DNA of 39,156 nt, from assembly GCA_002842145.1 (NCBI GenBank), contig PHCF01000034.1, forward strand, positions 1-39,156, in the 5' to 3' direction. Within the stretch, counting starts at the first letter, position 1. The number at the start of each line of letters is the position of its first letter. The translations under genes and the position numbers were made by a program. This document shows positions 1-8,768 of the stretch, piece after piece. This DNA comes from Betaproteobacteria bacterium HGW-Betaproteobacteria-6 (GTDB lineage: Bacteria; Pseudomonadota; Gammaproteobacteria; Burkholderiales; Rhodocyclaceae). The notes beneath the pieces were generated by a model, which saw nothing but the letters and a program-made list of their open reading frames with translations, was not told where the DNA came from and ran no database searches.

Positions 1-1644
1 CAGGGTGATGCCCGGTTGCATTTCGCCCTTGAAGCGGACCAGCACGGATTCCGGCATGTCCAGCGGCATGACGCCGGTGGCGGCGGCAAAGGCGACCAGA
101 CCGGAACCGGCCGGGAAGGAGATGCCGATCGGGAAACGGGTGTGCGAGTCACCGCCGGTACCAACGGTATCCGGCAGCAGCAGGCGGTTCAGCCAGGAGT
201 GGATGACGCCGTCGCCCGGACGCAGCGCAACGCCGCCGCGGGTGCTGATGAAGGATGGCAGTTCGCGGTGCGTCTTGACGTCAACCAGCTTCGGATAGGC
301 AGCGGTGTGGCAGAAGGACTGCATGACGAGGTCGGCGGAGAAGCCGAGGCAGGCCAGGTCCTTGAGTTCGTCGCGGGTCATCGGGCCGGTAGTGTCTTGC
401 GAACCGACGGTGGTCATCTTCGGCTCGCAGTAGGTGCCGGGCAGGATGCCGGCCACGCCGCAGGCCTTGCCGACCATCTTCTGGGCCAGCGAGTAACCCT
501 TGCCGTCGTCGGCCGGGTTCTGCGGCAGGCGGAACAGGGTCGACTGCGGCAGGCCAAGGGCTTCACGCGCCTTGGTGGTCAGACCACGACCGATGATCAG
601 GGGGATACGGCCACCAGCGCGAACTTCGTCGAGGATGACCAGGGTCTTCAGCTGCGATTCGGCGATCACGGCACCGTTCTTGACGGCGGTAACCTTGCCG
701 GTGGCTTCGTCTACCTTCAGTTCGATCTCGTCGCCCATGTCCATCTGGCCGGCGTCGATTTCGATCGGCAGGGCGCCGGCATCTTCCATCGTGTTGAAGA
801 AGATCGGAGCGATCTTGGAACCCAGGCAGACACCACCGAAACGCTTGTTCGGCACGAAGGGGATGTCTTTGCCGGTGAACCACAGCACCGAGTTGGTGGC
901 GGACTTGCGGGAAGAACCGGTACCGACCACGTCGCCGACGTAGGCGATCAGGTTGCCCTTGGCAGTCAGCGCTTCCAGCTGCTTGATCGGGCCGCGCGAA
1001 CCGGCTTCGTCGGCTTCGATGCCCGGACGCGGGTTCTTCAGCATGGCCAGGGCATGCAGCGGGATGTCAGGACGCGACCAAGCATCGGGAGCCGGCGACA
1101 GGTCGTCGGTATTGGTTTCGCCGGTGACCTTGAAGACGGTCAGTTTCTGCGAAGCCGGCACGGCCGGACGCGAGGTGAACCACTCGGCATCGGCCCAGGA
1201 TTGCATGACGGCCTTGGCGTTGGCGTTGCCGCCCTTGGCCAGTTCGGCGACGTCGTGGAAGAAGTCAAAAACCAGCAGGGTCTTCTTCAGGCCTTCGGCA
1301 GCGACGGCACCACAAGCGGCGTCGCCCAGCAAATCGATCAGCGGCTTGACGTTGTAACCGCCAAGCATGGTGCCGAGCAGTTCGGTGGCCTTGACGTTCG
1401 AAATCAGGGCGCAGGCTTCTTCGCCCTTGGCAACCTTGGCCAGGAACTCGGCCTTGACCTTGGCGGCATCATCAACGCCAGCCGGCACGCGGTAGGTGAT
1501 CAACTCGACCAGCGCGGCTTCTTCGCCGGCAGGGGGATTCTTCAGCAAGGCCACCAGTTCGGTGGTCTGTTGCTTGGACAGGGGCAGCGGCGGGATACCG
1601 AGGGCTGCACGCTCTGCAACATGGGCGCGATAGGCTTCAAGCAC
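1..1644 (-). CDS. acnB: Aconitate hydratase B, N-terminal 548 residues (gene runs off the left edge)
   Basis: Interconverts citrate and isocitrate in the TCA cycle, and can also act on 2-methylcitrate-derived aconitate. The minus-strand translation starts [20 protein letters not shown], the typical AcnB N-terminal helical domain, followed by the swivel domain ([20 protein letters not shown]) and the start of the catalytic core with GGDSHTRFP near residue 510. The family is about 860 residues, so roughly 310 C-terminal residues, including the 4Fe-4S cysteines, lie outside the window. The start is a GTG at 1644-1642; an AAAGGAA ribosome binding site lies just upstream and no in-frame ATG fits. 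A sigma70-like promoter can be drawn at 1767-1795. The long open frame on the plus strand here is only the antisense shadow. Confidence 0.97.
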   Translation of the reverse strand, partial: MLEAYRAHVAERAALGIPPLPLSKQQTTELVALLKNPPAGEEAALVELITYRVPAGVDDAAKVKAEFLAKVAKGEEACALISNVKATELLGTMLGGYNVKPLIDLLGDAACGAVAAEGLKKTLLVFDFFHDVAELAKGGNANAKAVMQSWADAEWFTSRPAVPASQKLTVFKVTGETNTDDLSPAPDAWSRPDIPLHALAMLKNPRPGIEADEAGSRGPIKQLEALTAKGNLIAYVGDVVGTGSSRKSATNSVLWFTGKDIPFVPNKRFGGVCLGSKIAPIFFNTMEDAGALPIEIDAGQMDMGDEIELKVDEATGKVTAVKNGAVIAESQLKTLVILDEVRAGGRIPLIIGRGLTTKAREALGLPQSTLFRLPQNPADDGKGYSLAQKMVGKACGVAGILPGTYCEPKMTTVGSQDTTGPMTRDELKDLACLGFSADLVMQSFCHTAAYPKLVDVKTHRELPSFISTRGGVALRPGDGVIHSWLNRLLLPDTVGTGGDSHTRFPIGISFPAGSGLVAFAAATGVMPLDMPESVLVRFKGEMQPGITL

Positions 1645-1766
1645 GGCGACTTCCTTTCGTAAAGGGTTGCTCTAGGGGATTCTGGGCAAAAACGATAATT
1701 CTACGACAGCAACAGGGGGAATCGGTTCAGGCGACATCGGGATGCCTCCCTGCCCAAGTCTTATAT

Positions 1767-1795
1767 ATTTTATCTTTTAGATGGCTTGCTGTGAA
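1767..1795 (-). promoter_or_regulatory. Candidate sigma70 promoter for acnB
   Basis: Read on the minus strand this is TTCACA (-35, 5 of 6 to consensus), a 17-base spacer, and TAAAAT (-10, 5 of 6). It would start transcription near 1760 and leave a leader of about 115 bases before the acnB GTG. It is supported by motif match and position only. The rest of 1645-1994 holds no gene: it is an AT-richer divergent promoter region between acnB and the TPP-enzyme operon. Confidence 0.45.
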
Positions 1796-1896
1796 CTTGC
1801 TTCGCACACTCCCGACGAGTCTATCCCTTCTCAACTCTCCACAACACATCTCTGCGAGAACGCAAGAAGGCATTCTTTATGAGAAATCAATAAGCA

Positions 1897-1912
1897 TGTG
1901 AAATACATCACG
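1897..1912 (+). promoter_or_regulatory. Candidate CRP/Vfr-type operator upstream of the TPP-enzyme operon
   Basis: TGTGA-AATACA-TCACG matches the CRP palindrome TGTGA-N6-TCACA in 9 of 10 positions. Its centre (1904.5) lies about 31 bases upstream of a weak -10-like TAGATA (1932-1937), the geometry of a class II activator site. The motif and spacing are visible; the regulator and promoter are inferred. Confidence 0.35.
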
Positions 1913-1994
1913 AAGCTTATGCCGAAAGGCGTAGATAGTCCGCCGCTTGTATCTGATGCACCTCTTATAAGCCATTAACAAAAGGGAACAGTTC

Positions 1995-3857
1995 ATGAAC
2001 AGCCGACGCATTGCGCTTGCTTACGACACAAGTCACGAGGGACCTTCCGCCGAGACAGTCGCAGCCCCTCCTCAGGTTGCCGACCTCATCGTCTCCTACC
2101 TAGAACAAATGGAAATCGACTATGTTTTCGGCGTTCCCGGCGGTGCCATTGAGCCACTTTACAACGCCCTTGCCCGTAGCAGCCGACGCGGCGGCCCTCG
2201 CCCCATGGTCGCCCGCCACGAAGCCGGCGCCGCCTTCATGGCCGACGGCTACACCCGGGAAACCGGCAAGATCGGCGTCTGCTGCGCAACCTCCGGCCCC
2301 GGCGCGACCAACCTGATCACCGGCGTTGCCTGCGCCTACGATAACGGGATTCCTATGCTGGTCATCACCGGCCAGCCATCGCTCCCCTCCTTCGGCAGAC
2401 GCGCACTCCAGGAATCTGCGTGCACGGGGATCAACACCCTCGGCATGTTCCGCCACTGCACACGCTACAACTCCCTGGTTTCGCACCCTGAACAGATCGA
2501 GTCCAAGCTGATCACCGCCCTCCAACGGGCTGTACGTGCGCCACGCGGGCCGGTGCACCTGAGCATTCCGCTGGACATCATGAAAAGTCCAAGTCCGGTC
2601 AGCCAAGCCTCCTATGACATCGCCCGCAAAATTCGGCCCACCTCACTGCTGGACGCCGACGCCACCGATCAGCTGCTCGAACTACTCCAGCAATCATCGA
2701 ACATACGCCTGCTGATTGGAGGGTCATGCGGAGAGGCCATTGGCCCCATCCTGCAATTTGCCGTTCTGCGCGACATTCCATTTGTCACGACACCGGATGG
2801 CAAAGGCCTGATCAACCCGGCTCACCCCCTGTACCGCGGGGTCTTTGGCTTTGCCGGACACGCAACCGCCAAGCAATGGCTCAATGACGACAATGTCGAT
2901 TTAGTCCTCGCAGTCGGCACCAGCATGAACGAATGGACCAGTAGCGGCTGGAGCGACTCCCTGCTCAACGGCAAACTTGTCCACATAGACGAATCAGCCG
3001 AACACCTTGCCCGTTCTCCGATGGCCAAACTACACGTGCGCGGTCGCCTGCTCAGCATATTCGACCGGCTGATCGAACGCCCCCACATCGCCCGTGAGAA
3101 TAGCGGACACGAGTATCAGCGTCACCGTAACAGCCGGGAAATACGCGCGCCCAAATGGAGCAAGGAAGGCATGCTGGCGGAGCCCGAGCAATACGTCAGC
3201 GATGCCACCCCCATCAAACCGCAACGACTCATGCACGACCTCGGCCGACTATTCCCGCCTAGCACCCGCTTTCTTGCCGATGCCGGCAACAGCGTAGCCT
3301 GGTCAACCCATTACTTGAGTCCGGCCGACCGTCGGATAAGCGAGCGCCGTCTGGGTGGCGGTAGCCGACGAAGGGACAACGGACGGCGCCAGACAGAAGG
3401 GGGGTGGCTGCGCCTGACCATGGATTTCGCCCCAATGGGTTGGGCCATCGGCGGCGCTGTTGGCACCGCTGCCGGCAACCCGGACGTACCGGTCGTCTGC
3501 ATCACTGGCGACGGCAGCCTGATGATGAACGGACAGGAGATCTCGGTGGCTGTTGCCGAGGGACTCACGGTGATTTTCGTTATCCTCAACGACCAGGCAC
3601 TGGGCATGGTGAAGCATGGACAGCGCCTGGCCGGAGCCGAACAGATCGCTTTTCAACTCCCCCTCTCCGATTTCGCGGCCTTGGCCCGTGCCATGGGCGC
3701 CGATGCTTATACCATCCGCTCCCCTGAAGAAATGGAAGCGCTCGACATCGAATCGATATGCGCCCGAAAGGGACCAACCTTGATCGACGTGTTCATTGAC
3801 CCGGAAGAAGTACCACCGATGAACCTGCGCATGCAAATCCTCGGCACCGATATTTGA
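1995..3857 (+). CDS. Thiamine-pyrophosphate enzyme, acetolactate-synthase-like large subunit
   Basis: 620 residues with the full three-domain layout of the acetohydroxyacid synthase/pyruvate oxidase superfamily. The N-terminal PYR domain has FGVPGGAIEPLYNAL and the cofactor-activating Glu in ARHEAGAAFMADGY (about E76). A central domain follows, then a C-terminal TPP-binding domain with GDGSLMMNGQE and a downstream Asn (about residues 505-532). No ilvH-like regulatory subunit follows; instead two citrate-synthase-family genes follow after 6 bases, so the product is unlikely to serve branched-chain amino acid synthesis. An Arg-rich stretch (about residues 445-470: DRRISERRLGGGSRRRDNGR) precedes the PMGWAIGGA segment and is not part of canonical IlvB. 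The ATG is preceded by AAAGGGAACA. The substrate is unknown: it could act on pyruvate or another 2-oxoacid or acyl-CoA. Confidence 0.85.
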   Translation: MNSRRIALAYDTSHEGPSAETVAAPPQVADLIVSYLEQMEIDYVFGVPGGAIEPLYNALARSSRRGGPRPMVARHEAGAAFMADGYTRETGKIGVCCATSGPGATNLITGVACAYDNGIPMLVITGQPSLPSFGRRALQESACTGINTLGMFRHCTRYNSLVSHPEQIESKLITALQRAVRAPRGPVHLSIPLDIMKSPSPVSQASYDIARKIRPTSLLDADATDQLLELLQQSSNIRLLIGGSCGEAIGPILQFAVLRDIPFVTTPDGKGLINPAHPLYRGVFGFAGHATAKQWLNDDNVDLVLAVGTSMNEWTSSGWSDSLLNGKLVHIDESAEHLARSPMAKLHVRGRLLSIFDRLIERPHIARENSGHEYQRHRNSREIRAPKWSKEGMLAEPEQYVSDATPIKPQRLMHDLGRLFPPSTRFLADAGNSVAWSTHYLSPADRRISERRLGGGSRRRDNGRRQTEGGWLRLTMDFAPMGWAIGGAVGTAAGNPDVPVVCITGDGSLMMNGQEISVAVAEGLTVIFVILNDQALGMVKHGQRLAGAEQIAFQLPLSDFAALARAMGADAYTIRSPEEMEALDIESICARKGPTLIDVFIDPEEVPPMNLRMQILGTDI

Positions 3858-3863
3858 GAAGAT

Positions 3864-4688
3864 ATGACAGCACCTCGCCTTCGCACCGCTATATGGAATG
3901 AAGAGGCAGCCTCTGGCGACCCGTTTACCGCCGAGTCCTGTTACTGCCACGGCTATGACGTTTTCGGCGAGATACTCGAGAAAGCCAGCTATCCCGAGTA
4001 TCTCTATCTGCTTTTTCGGGGCGAAAAACCAGCGCCGGCTACGGCACGAGCACTGGAAATTCTCGCCGTCGCACTGGCCAATCCAGGACCGCGCGATCCC
4101 TCTGTCCATGCGGCCATGGCAGCCGGCGTCGGTGGCTCCCCTGCAGCAGCCGTGCTGATGGCAGCCTTGGCCAGCGGGGCTGGCGTTTCCGGGGGCGCCC
4201 GCGAAATTTTTCGCAGCATGGAGCTTTGGCAGACTTGCGGCTGTTCGTTGGCTGCTTGGCAGCAAGCCTTGCACCCTTCGACAGAAAAATCGGCAGGCCA
4301 GCGCCGTTCGGTCTGGCCGGAAAACGAGCACCCTCCCGGCTTCGCGGCCTACTCGCCACAATTCGCTCTACCGGTTCGGCAGACACTAGCGGCCCTAAGC
4401 CGCGTACTTTCAGCAGATAAGCTGGCCTGGCTCCATAGCCAACGGGAGGCACTGGAACAACTGGCCGACTCTCCTTTGGCAATGACCGGTGTCGCTGCCG
4501 CTGCACTGACCGACCTCGGCTTCTCCCCAGCCGATGGAGAAATGCTGGCCTTGCTGCTGCGCCTTCCGGGCGCTGCGGCACATGCGCTGGAGCAAGGCCG
4601 GAACGGCATACGGCATTTCCCGTTCTTCACCATTGACATTCCCAATGACCCAGGCCCACAAACAGGAGATTCCTACGGTGAACGCTGA
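3864..4688 (+). CDS. Citrate-synthase-family protein 1 (citryl-CoA-lyase-sized), catalytic His not conserved
   Basis: 274 residues. The best match I can make is the citrate synthase fold: VSGGAREIF (about residues 109-117) lines up with the family's L-H-G-G-A motif, and LLLRLPGAAAHALEQ near the C-terminus lines up with the FAIGRxxGWxAHWxE motif. The length is well below true citrate synthases (370-430) and near citryl-CoA lyases (about 260-280). The active-site His of the HGGA motif is replaced by Ser, so ordinary citrate synthase activity looks unlikely. It starts 6 bases after the TPP-enzyme gene and overlaps the next gene by 11 bases, so the three are probably co-translated and the two citrate-synthase-like chains may form a heteromer. 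The function is unknown. Confidence 0.7.
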   Translation: MTAPRLRTAIWNEEAASGDPFTAESCYCHGYDVFGEILEKASYPEYLYLLFRGEKPAPATARALEILAVALANPGPRDPSVHAAMAAGVGGSPAAAVLMAALASGAGVSGGAREIFRSMELWQTCGCSLAAWQQALHPSTEKSAGQRRSVWPENEHPPGFAAYSPQFALPVRQTLAALSRVLSADKLAWLHSQREALEQLADSPLAMTGVAAAALTDLGFSPADGEMLALLLRLPGAAAHALEQGRNGIRHFPFFTIDIPNDPGPQTGDSYGER

Positions 4689-5481
4689 AAATCCCCTGAT
4701 TTTTGGAGAAGGCCCACTGCAGAGCGCGGTTGGCGGCTGCTTTCCCGGAGAGCGCGCAGTCTTTCGCGGCCGCGACCTGCATGCCCATCTGCGCGATGCA
4801 GACTGGCTCGACCTCTACCTATTCGGCATCACCGGTCGTCAGCACACCCCCGAGCAACTCAAGGTACTTCATGCGATTTGGGTCAACACCAGCTACCCGG
4901 ACGCTCGCCTATGGAACAACCGGGTTGCCGCCCTCGCCGGCAGTGCCCGCAGCACCGGAACCCTGGCCCTGGCCGCAGCGCTGGCCACCTCGGAAGCCGC
5001 CATTTATGGCCGGCAGATCGACATCGCCTGTGCCGATTTCCTGGAGCGCGCTCAACAGAGTACCCAAGCGGGGGCCAATCTCGACGACGTAGTGCGCGAT
5101 GAACTGAAGCGAAATCGTAGTATCGGCGGCTATGGTCGACCTGTCGCCCGCAGCGCCAACGATGAACGGATCGGTCCGATTCTTGAGGTTGCCGCCCGCC
5201 AAGGTTTTGCTAACGGGAAGCACGTCCGGCTCGCCTTTGCCATAGAGGAAATTTTACTCAACGGTCGTTGGCGCATGCGCATGAACTATGCCGCACTGGC
5301 CGCGGCGCTGGCGCTTGACATCGGCCTGACCCCAAACGAGTACTATCTTTACCTTTTTCCCGCTTTTCTTGCCGGCATGCCGCCCTGTTACATCGAAGCC
5401 AGCCAACGCCCCGCGCAAACAACCCTGCCACTTCGTTGCTCAGCTATCGATTATGTCGGACCAGACCGTAGATTCTGGTAA
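4678..5481 (+). CDS. Citrate-synthase-family protein 2 (citryl-CoA-lyase-sized)
   Basis: 267 residues from a GTG start at 4678, chosen because AGGAG lies 9 bases upstream and the reading begins inside the previous gene. It carries the citrate-synthase-like helical core: LHAIWVNTSYPDARLWNNRV, LAAALATSEAAIYGRQIDIA (where the family has the HGGA loop) and GGYGRPV...DERI, matching GFGHxVY...DPR of citrate synthases. The second catalytic His of the GFGH motif is replaced (GYGRP), and NVDFYSG is replaced by PNEYYLY. As a pair the two proteins cover the fold twice but lack the usual catalytic His residues, so they may be a lyase or synthase with changed chemistry, or a CoA-binding partner for the TPP enzyme. 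These are motif alignments by eye. Confidence 0.65.
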   Translation: MNAENPLIFGEGPLQSAVGGCFPGERAVFRGRDLHAHLRDADWLDLYLFGITGRQHTPEQLKVLHAIWVNTSYPDARLWNNRVAALAGSARSTGTLALAAALATSEAAIYGRQIDIACADFLERAQQSTQAGANLDDVVRDELKRNRSIGGYGRPVARSANDERIGPILEVAARQGFANGKHVRLAFAIEEILLNGRWRMRMNYAALAAALALDIGLTPNEYYLYLFPAFLAGMPPCYIEASQRPAQTTLPLRCSAIDYVGPDRRFW

Positions 5482-5566
5482 CAGGGGCGTTGCCACGACA
5501 CAACGTTTGCTCTAGATTGCGGTTCACGACAATATTAAAAAATGCCATGCATCTGGGGGAGGTCGA

Positions 5567-7621
5567 ATGAAACTGGCCGGGATCGCTATCGCAACTTCCA
5601 TGGCCTTGGTCTTTGGCAATCAGGCGATTGGCCAAGATTTGGAAGCAGAAGAGGATTTGGCTCTCGCCTACGGTGATCGCAGCTTTGTCAGCATCGCCAC
5701 CGGCACACGGCAACTTGCACGCAAGGCGCCATCGACAGCCACTGTCATTACTGCTGAAGATATCGTCAGCATTGGCGCCCGCAACCTCAGCGAGGTGCTG
5801 GAAACGGTGCCGGGCATGCACGTTTCGCGTAACCGCCTGCAAACGATTTATACGCCAACCTACGGCATGCGAGGCATTCTGAGCTCCACCTCGCCGCATG
5901 TCCTGATGATGGTCAACGGCATTCCGCGAACCAGCGTCTATCTGGGCAACCCCGATGAGGAACTGGTCGAGTTACCTGTTGAAAACATCGCCCGCATCGA
6001 GGTGATCCGCGGACCGGGTTCTGCTGTTTATGGCGCCGATGCCTTTGCCGGCACCATCAACATCATGACCAAGACCGCAGAGGAAATTGACAGCACTTCC
6101 TTTGGCCTTCGTGCCGGTTCGTTCAACAGCTGGGACACATGGCTCCAGCATGGAAGCAAGGTCGGCGACCTTGACGTCGCCGCTTACCTGAAGATCGGAG
6201 GCACCAGCGGACAACAGCGACAAATTGCAGTCGACGCTGTCGGTCGTAGTGGCCAAGTCAACCTGGGACATGACGACATTGATGGGCAAGTCGACATCAG
6301 TTACGGCAGGCTGCGCTGGCGAGCTGGCTACACCCTGCGCAACGACGTCGGCACCGGCGTCGGCGTCGCCGGTGCCCTGGACCCAACCGGCAAGGTACGC
6401 AGCGAAAGAATAACCTCGGACCTTTCCTGGACCGACGCCAATTTTGCCCGCAACCTCAGCTTGACCGTGCAGGCTGCTTACATGCAACTCGCCAACGAGA
6501 TCACGACACCTCTCTACGTCTACCCTGCTGGCACCAGTTTTGTTTCCTGGGGTGGTAGTGCTTTCCCCGACGGCATGATCGGAGCCCCCGACAAATGGGA
6601 GCGCCAAGCCAGGTTTTCCGCAGCCAGCGTCTATTCCGGGTTTGTCGACCATCAAATCCGTTTCGGAGTCGGTCACGACGAGATGGAAATTTACAAAACC
6701 CGTGAGAACAAGAACTTTTCTCTGCTAACCGGTGTCCCGCTTCTCCTGCCCGGCGGCCTGACCGCGTCAAGCGGAGCCGAACTGTTCCTGGCACCACACA
6801 AACGCCGGGTCAACTACCTATACATGCAAGATGAGTGGCGGTTTGCACGCGACTGGACCCTGACCAGCGGAATCCGCCATGACGAATATTCAGATTTCGG
6901 CGGCACCACCAACCCGCGCCTGGCGCTGGTGTGGGAAGCGCGTCAGGACATCACCGCGAAACTAATGTACGGAACTGCTTTCCGTGCCCCTTCGTTTATC
7001 GAAATGTATGCGACTGGCAACCCAATTGCGCTTGGCAATGCATCGCTAATGCCTGAAAAAATCCGCACCGTTGAGGCCGGTGTAACCTGGCAGGCTCGTC
7101 CTGGCCTGCAAGCCACGCTCAGCGTTTTCCGCCACCACATTTCCAACCTTATAACGCAAACTGGCGCCACCTACCTGAATGGCGGCAAACAACGCGGCAG
7201 CGGTGGCGAAATGGAAGCGACGTGGGATGCTTCAAGCAATGTGCGCCTGACCGGCCACTACGCTTACCAGCGCAACATCGATCAACACACCGGTAAAGAC
7301 TCTGGTTATGCTCCGCACCACCACCTCTACACCCGGGCCGACTGGCGTTTCATTTCTGGCTGGAACCTGAGCGGTCAAGTCAATTACGTCGCCGACCGCA
7401 AACGCGCCGAAGGCGATTCCCGGCCGCAGATTCCTGACTACACGACGGTCGACCTAACCATGCGCACCGAACGGGTCAAGTTGGGCTGGGATTTCTCCGC
7501 CACGGTTTATAACCTGTTCAACGTCGATGTCCGCGAACCGACCAATCTTGGCTCGGGGGTAGTTTACGACTTCCCGATGCCTGGCCGGACCTTCTGGCTC
7601 CAGGCCCGTTACAGCCTATAA
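5567..7621 (+). CDS. TonB-dependent outer-membrane receptor
   Basis: 684 residues. An N-terminal signal peptide ends around AIGQ (residues 1-22). The plug domain follows (about 45-165), with TATVITAEDIVSIGARNLSE, VLMMVNGIPR, IEVIRGPGSAVYGADAFAG and INIMTK, then a beta-barrel ending in a C-terminal aromatic-rich strand (FWLQARYSL) typical of BamA-assembled porins. The ATG has a strong GGGGGAGG ribosome binding site. The gene is followed after 7 bases by a periplasmic binding protein gene and then a giant sensor kinase, so it probably delivers a ligand for sensing rather than, or as well as, nutrition. The ligand is not evident; the plug resembles the vitamin B12/colicin/siderophore receptor group. 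Confidence 0.92.
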   Translation: MKLAGIAIATSMALVFGNQAIGQDLEAEEDLALAYGDRSFVSIATGTRQLARKAPSTATVITAEDIVSIGARNLSEVLETVPGMHVSRNRLQTIYTPTYGMRGILSSTSPHVLMMVNGIPRTSVYLGNPDEELVELPVENIARIEVIRGPGSAVYGADAFAGTINIMTKTAEEIDSTSFGLRAGSFNSWDTWLQHGSKVGDLDVAAYLKIGGTSGQQRQIAVDAVGRSGQVNLGHDDIDGQVDISYGRLRWRAGYTLRNDVGTGVGVAGALDPTGKVRSERITSDLSWTDANFARNLSLTVQAAYMQLANEITTPLYVYPAGTSFVSWGGSAFPDGMIGAPDKWERQARFSAASVYSGFVDHQIRFGVGHDEMEIYKTRENKNFSLLTGVPLLLPGGLTASSGAELFLAPHKRRVNYLYMQDEWRFARDWTLTSGIRHDEYSDFGGTTNPRLALVWEARQDITAKLMYGTAFRAPSFIEMYATGNPIALGNASLMPEKIRTVEAGVTWQARPGLQATLSVFRHHISNLITQTGATYLNGGKQRGSGGEMEATWDASSNVRLTGHYAYQRNIDQHTGKDSGYAPHHHLYTRADWRFISGWNLSGQVNYVADRKRAEGDSRPQIPDYTTVDLTMRTERVKLGWDFSATVYNLFNVDVREPTNLGSGVVYDFPMPGRTFWLQARYSL

Positions 7622-7628
7622 TACGGCC

Positions 7629-8762
7629 ATGACATTGCGTTTATTCCGCTTCGCGCTGATTTGCATTCTAGCCACTGGTATTCTCCAGGCTAGAGCGGAA
7701 TCAACTCGTATCGCGGTCATTTATTCCGAATCGGATGACAGCATTGCCGGGGTTCTGGGGGGCATTGAAAACACCCCTGGCGTCGAAATCATCCTCCTCG
7801 CTCTTAAGGACCTCAACGAACCTCGCCTGAACCAGTTGTTGCTGGCTGCAAATCAACGTGGCGGAGTATTGCAACTGGCCGCAGCTGGAGGCAGCATTGG
7901 GCCGATCGCTGTCCTTTACCCGGACATCGGCGAACCCTATCGGAGCGTTTTTTCGAAAATCATTGAGGGCATAGAGGAAAATGCCCAAACCAAGGTCGCC
8001 AGCTACGCTATCGGCAGCAACTTCAACATTCAGGCACTGTCCAGTGAGTTGAAGCGGCAGGATATTCGTGTCGTCATCGCGCTTGGCAGGAATGGCCTGA
8101 AAGCTGCCAGCACGCTTGACAAGGATATTGGCGTGGTTACCGGCGGCGTCGTTTCTGTCCCGGAAACCGATGGTCGCAGTGCAGCCGTTCTTAGCTTGGC
8201 GCCGGACCCGGCACTGCTGTTCGCCAAGCTAAAATCCTTGTCACCGAAAACGCAGCGGGTTTTTGTCGTATTCGACCCCAGTCATAACGCCTGGCTGATC
8301 AAACTGGCCCGCGATGCCGCGCGCAGCCACGGCATCGAGTTAGTGCACCAGGAAGCCAGCAACCTGAAGAGTGCGCTAAGCCTTTACCAGGCATTCTTTG
8401 CCACGGCCGATTCCCGGCGGGATGCGTTATGGCTACCTCAGGATGGCGCAACGGTGGACGACTCCCTTGTTTTGCCGCTCGTCTTGCAGGAGTCATGGAA
8501 CAAGAACATCCCGGTTTTCTCGAGCAACGTATCGCATGTCAAGCGAGGAGTCCTTTTCGCGCTTTACCCCAACAACCTTGAGTTGGGACGGAACCTGGCC
8601 GCATCCGCGCTTGGCGTAGCCAACGGCAACCAGGCCGTGCGAGGGACACGGCCCTTACGTGACGTACTGACTGCATTCAACACCCGTACTGCCAGCCACC
8701 TTGGGCTATCTGTATCATTCGTTCAGCAGCAGAGCTTCGACCTGCTCTTTCCGGAGCATTAG
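7629..8762 (+). CDS. Periplasmic ABC-type substrate-binding protein (PF04392-like)
   Basis: 377 residues with a signal peptide (MTLRLFRFALICILATGILQ, cleaved after about ARA, residue 23) followed by an alpha/beta two-lobe binding fold. VVIALGRNGLKAA, RVFVVFDPSHNAW and IPVFSSNVSHVKRGVLFALYPN are characteristic of the ABC_sub_bind family. No permease or ATPase gene accompanies it. It starts 7 bases after the TonB receptor and is followed after 6 bases by the membrane kinase, which suggests it is the periplasmic ligand-binding component that presents a ligand to the kinase's sensor domain. Confidence 0.82.
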   Translation: MTLRLFRFALICILATGILQARAESTRIAVIYSESDDSIAGVLGGIENTPGVEIILLALKDLNEPRLNQLLLAANQRGGVLQLAAAGGSIGPIAVLYPDIGEPYRSVFSKIIEGIEENAQTKVASYAIGSNFNIQALSSELKRQDIRVVIALGRNGLKAASTLDKDIGVVTGGVVSVPETDGRSAAVLSLAPDPALLFAKLKSLSPKTQRVFVVFDPSHNAWLIKLARDAARSHGIELVHQEASNLKSALSLYQAFFATADSRRDALWLPQDGATVDDSLVLPLVLQESWNKNIPVFSSNVSHVKRGVLFALYPNNLELGRNLAASALGVANGNQAVRGTRPLRDVLTAFNTRTASHLGLSVSFVQQQSFDLLFPEH

Positions 8763-8768
8763 CAAGCC

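Noticed and set aside
16-1662. 548-residue open frame on the plus strand
   Set aside because: It is the antisense shadow of acnB; the minus strand reads as clear aconitase B and the plus reading has no recognisable domain.
3303-4361. 352-residue open frame on the minus strand
   Set aside because: It crosses two recognisable plus-strand genes, has no ribosome binding site and matches no family.
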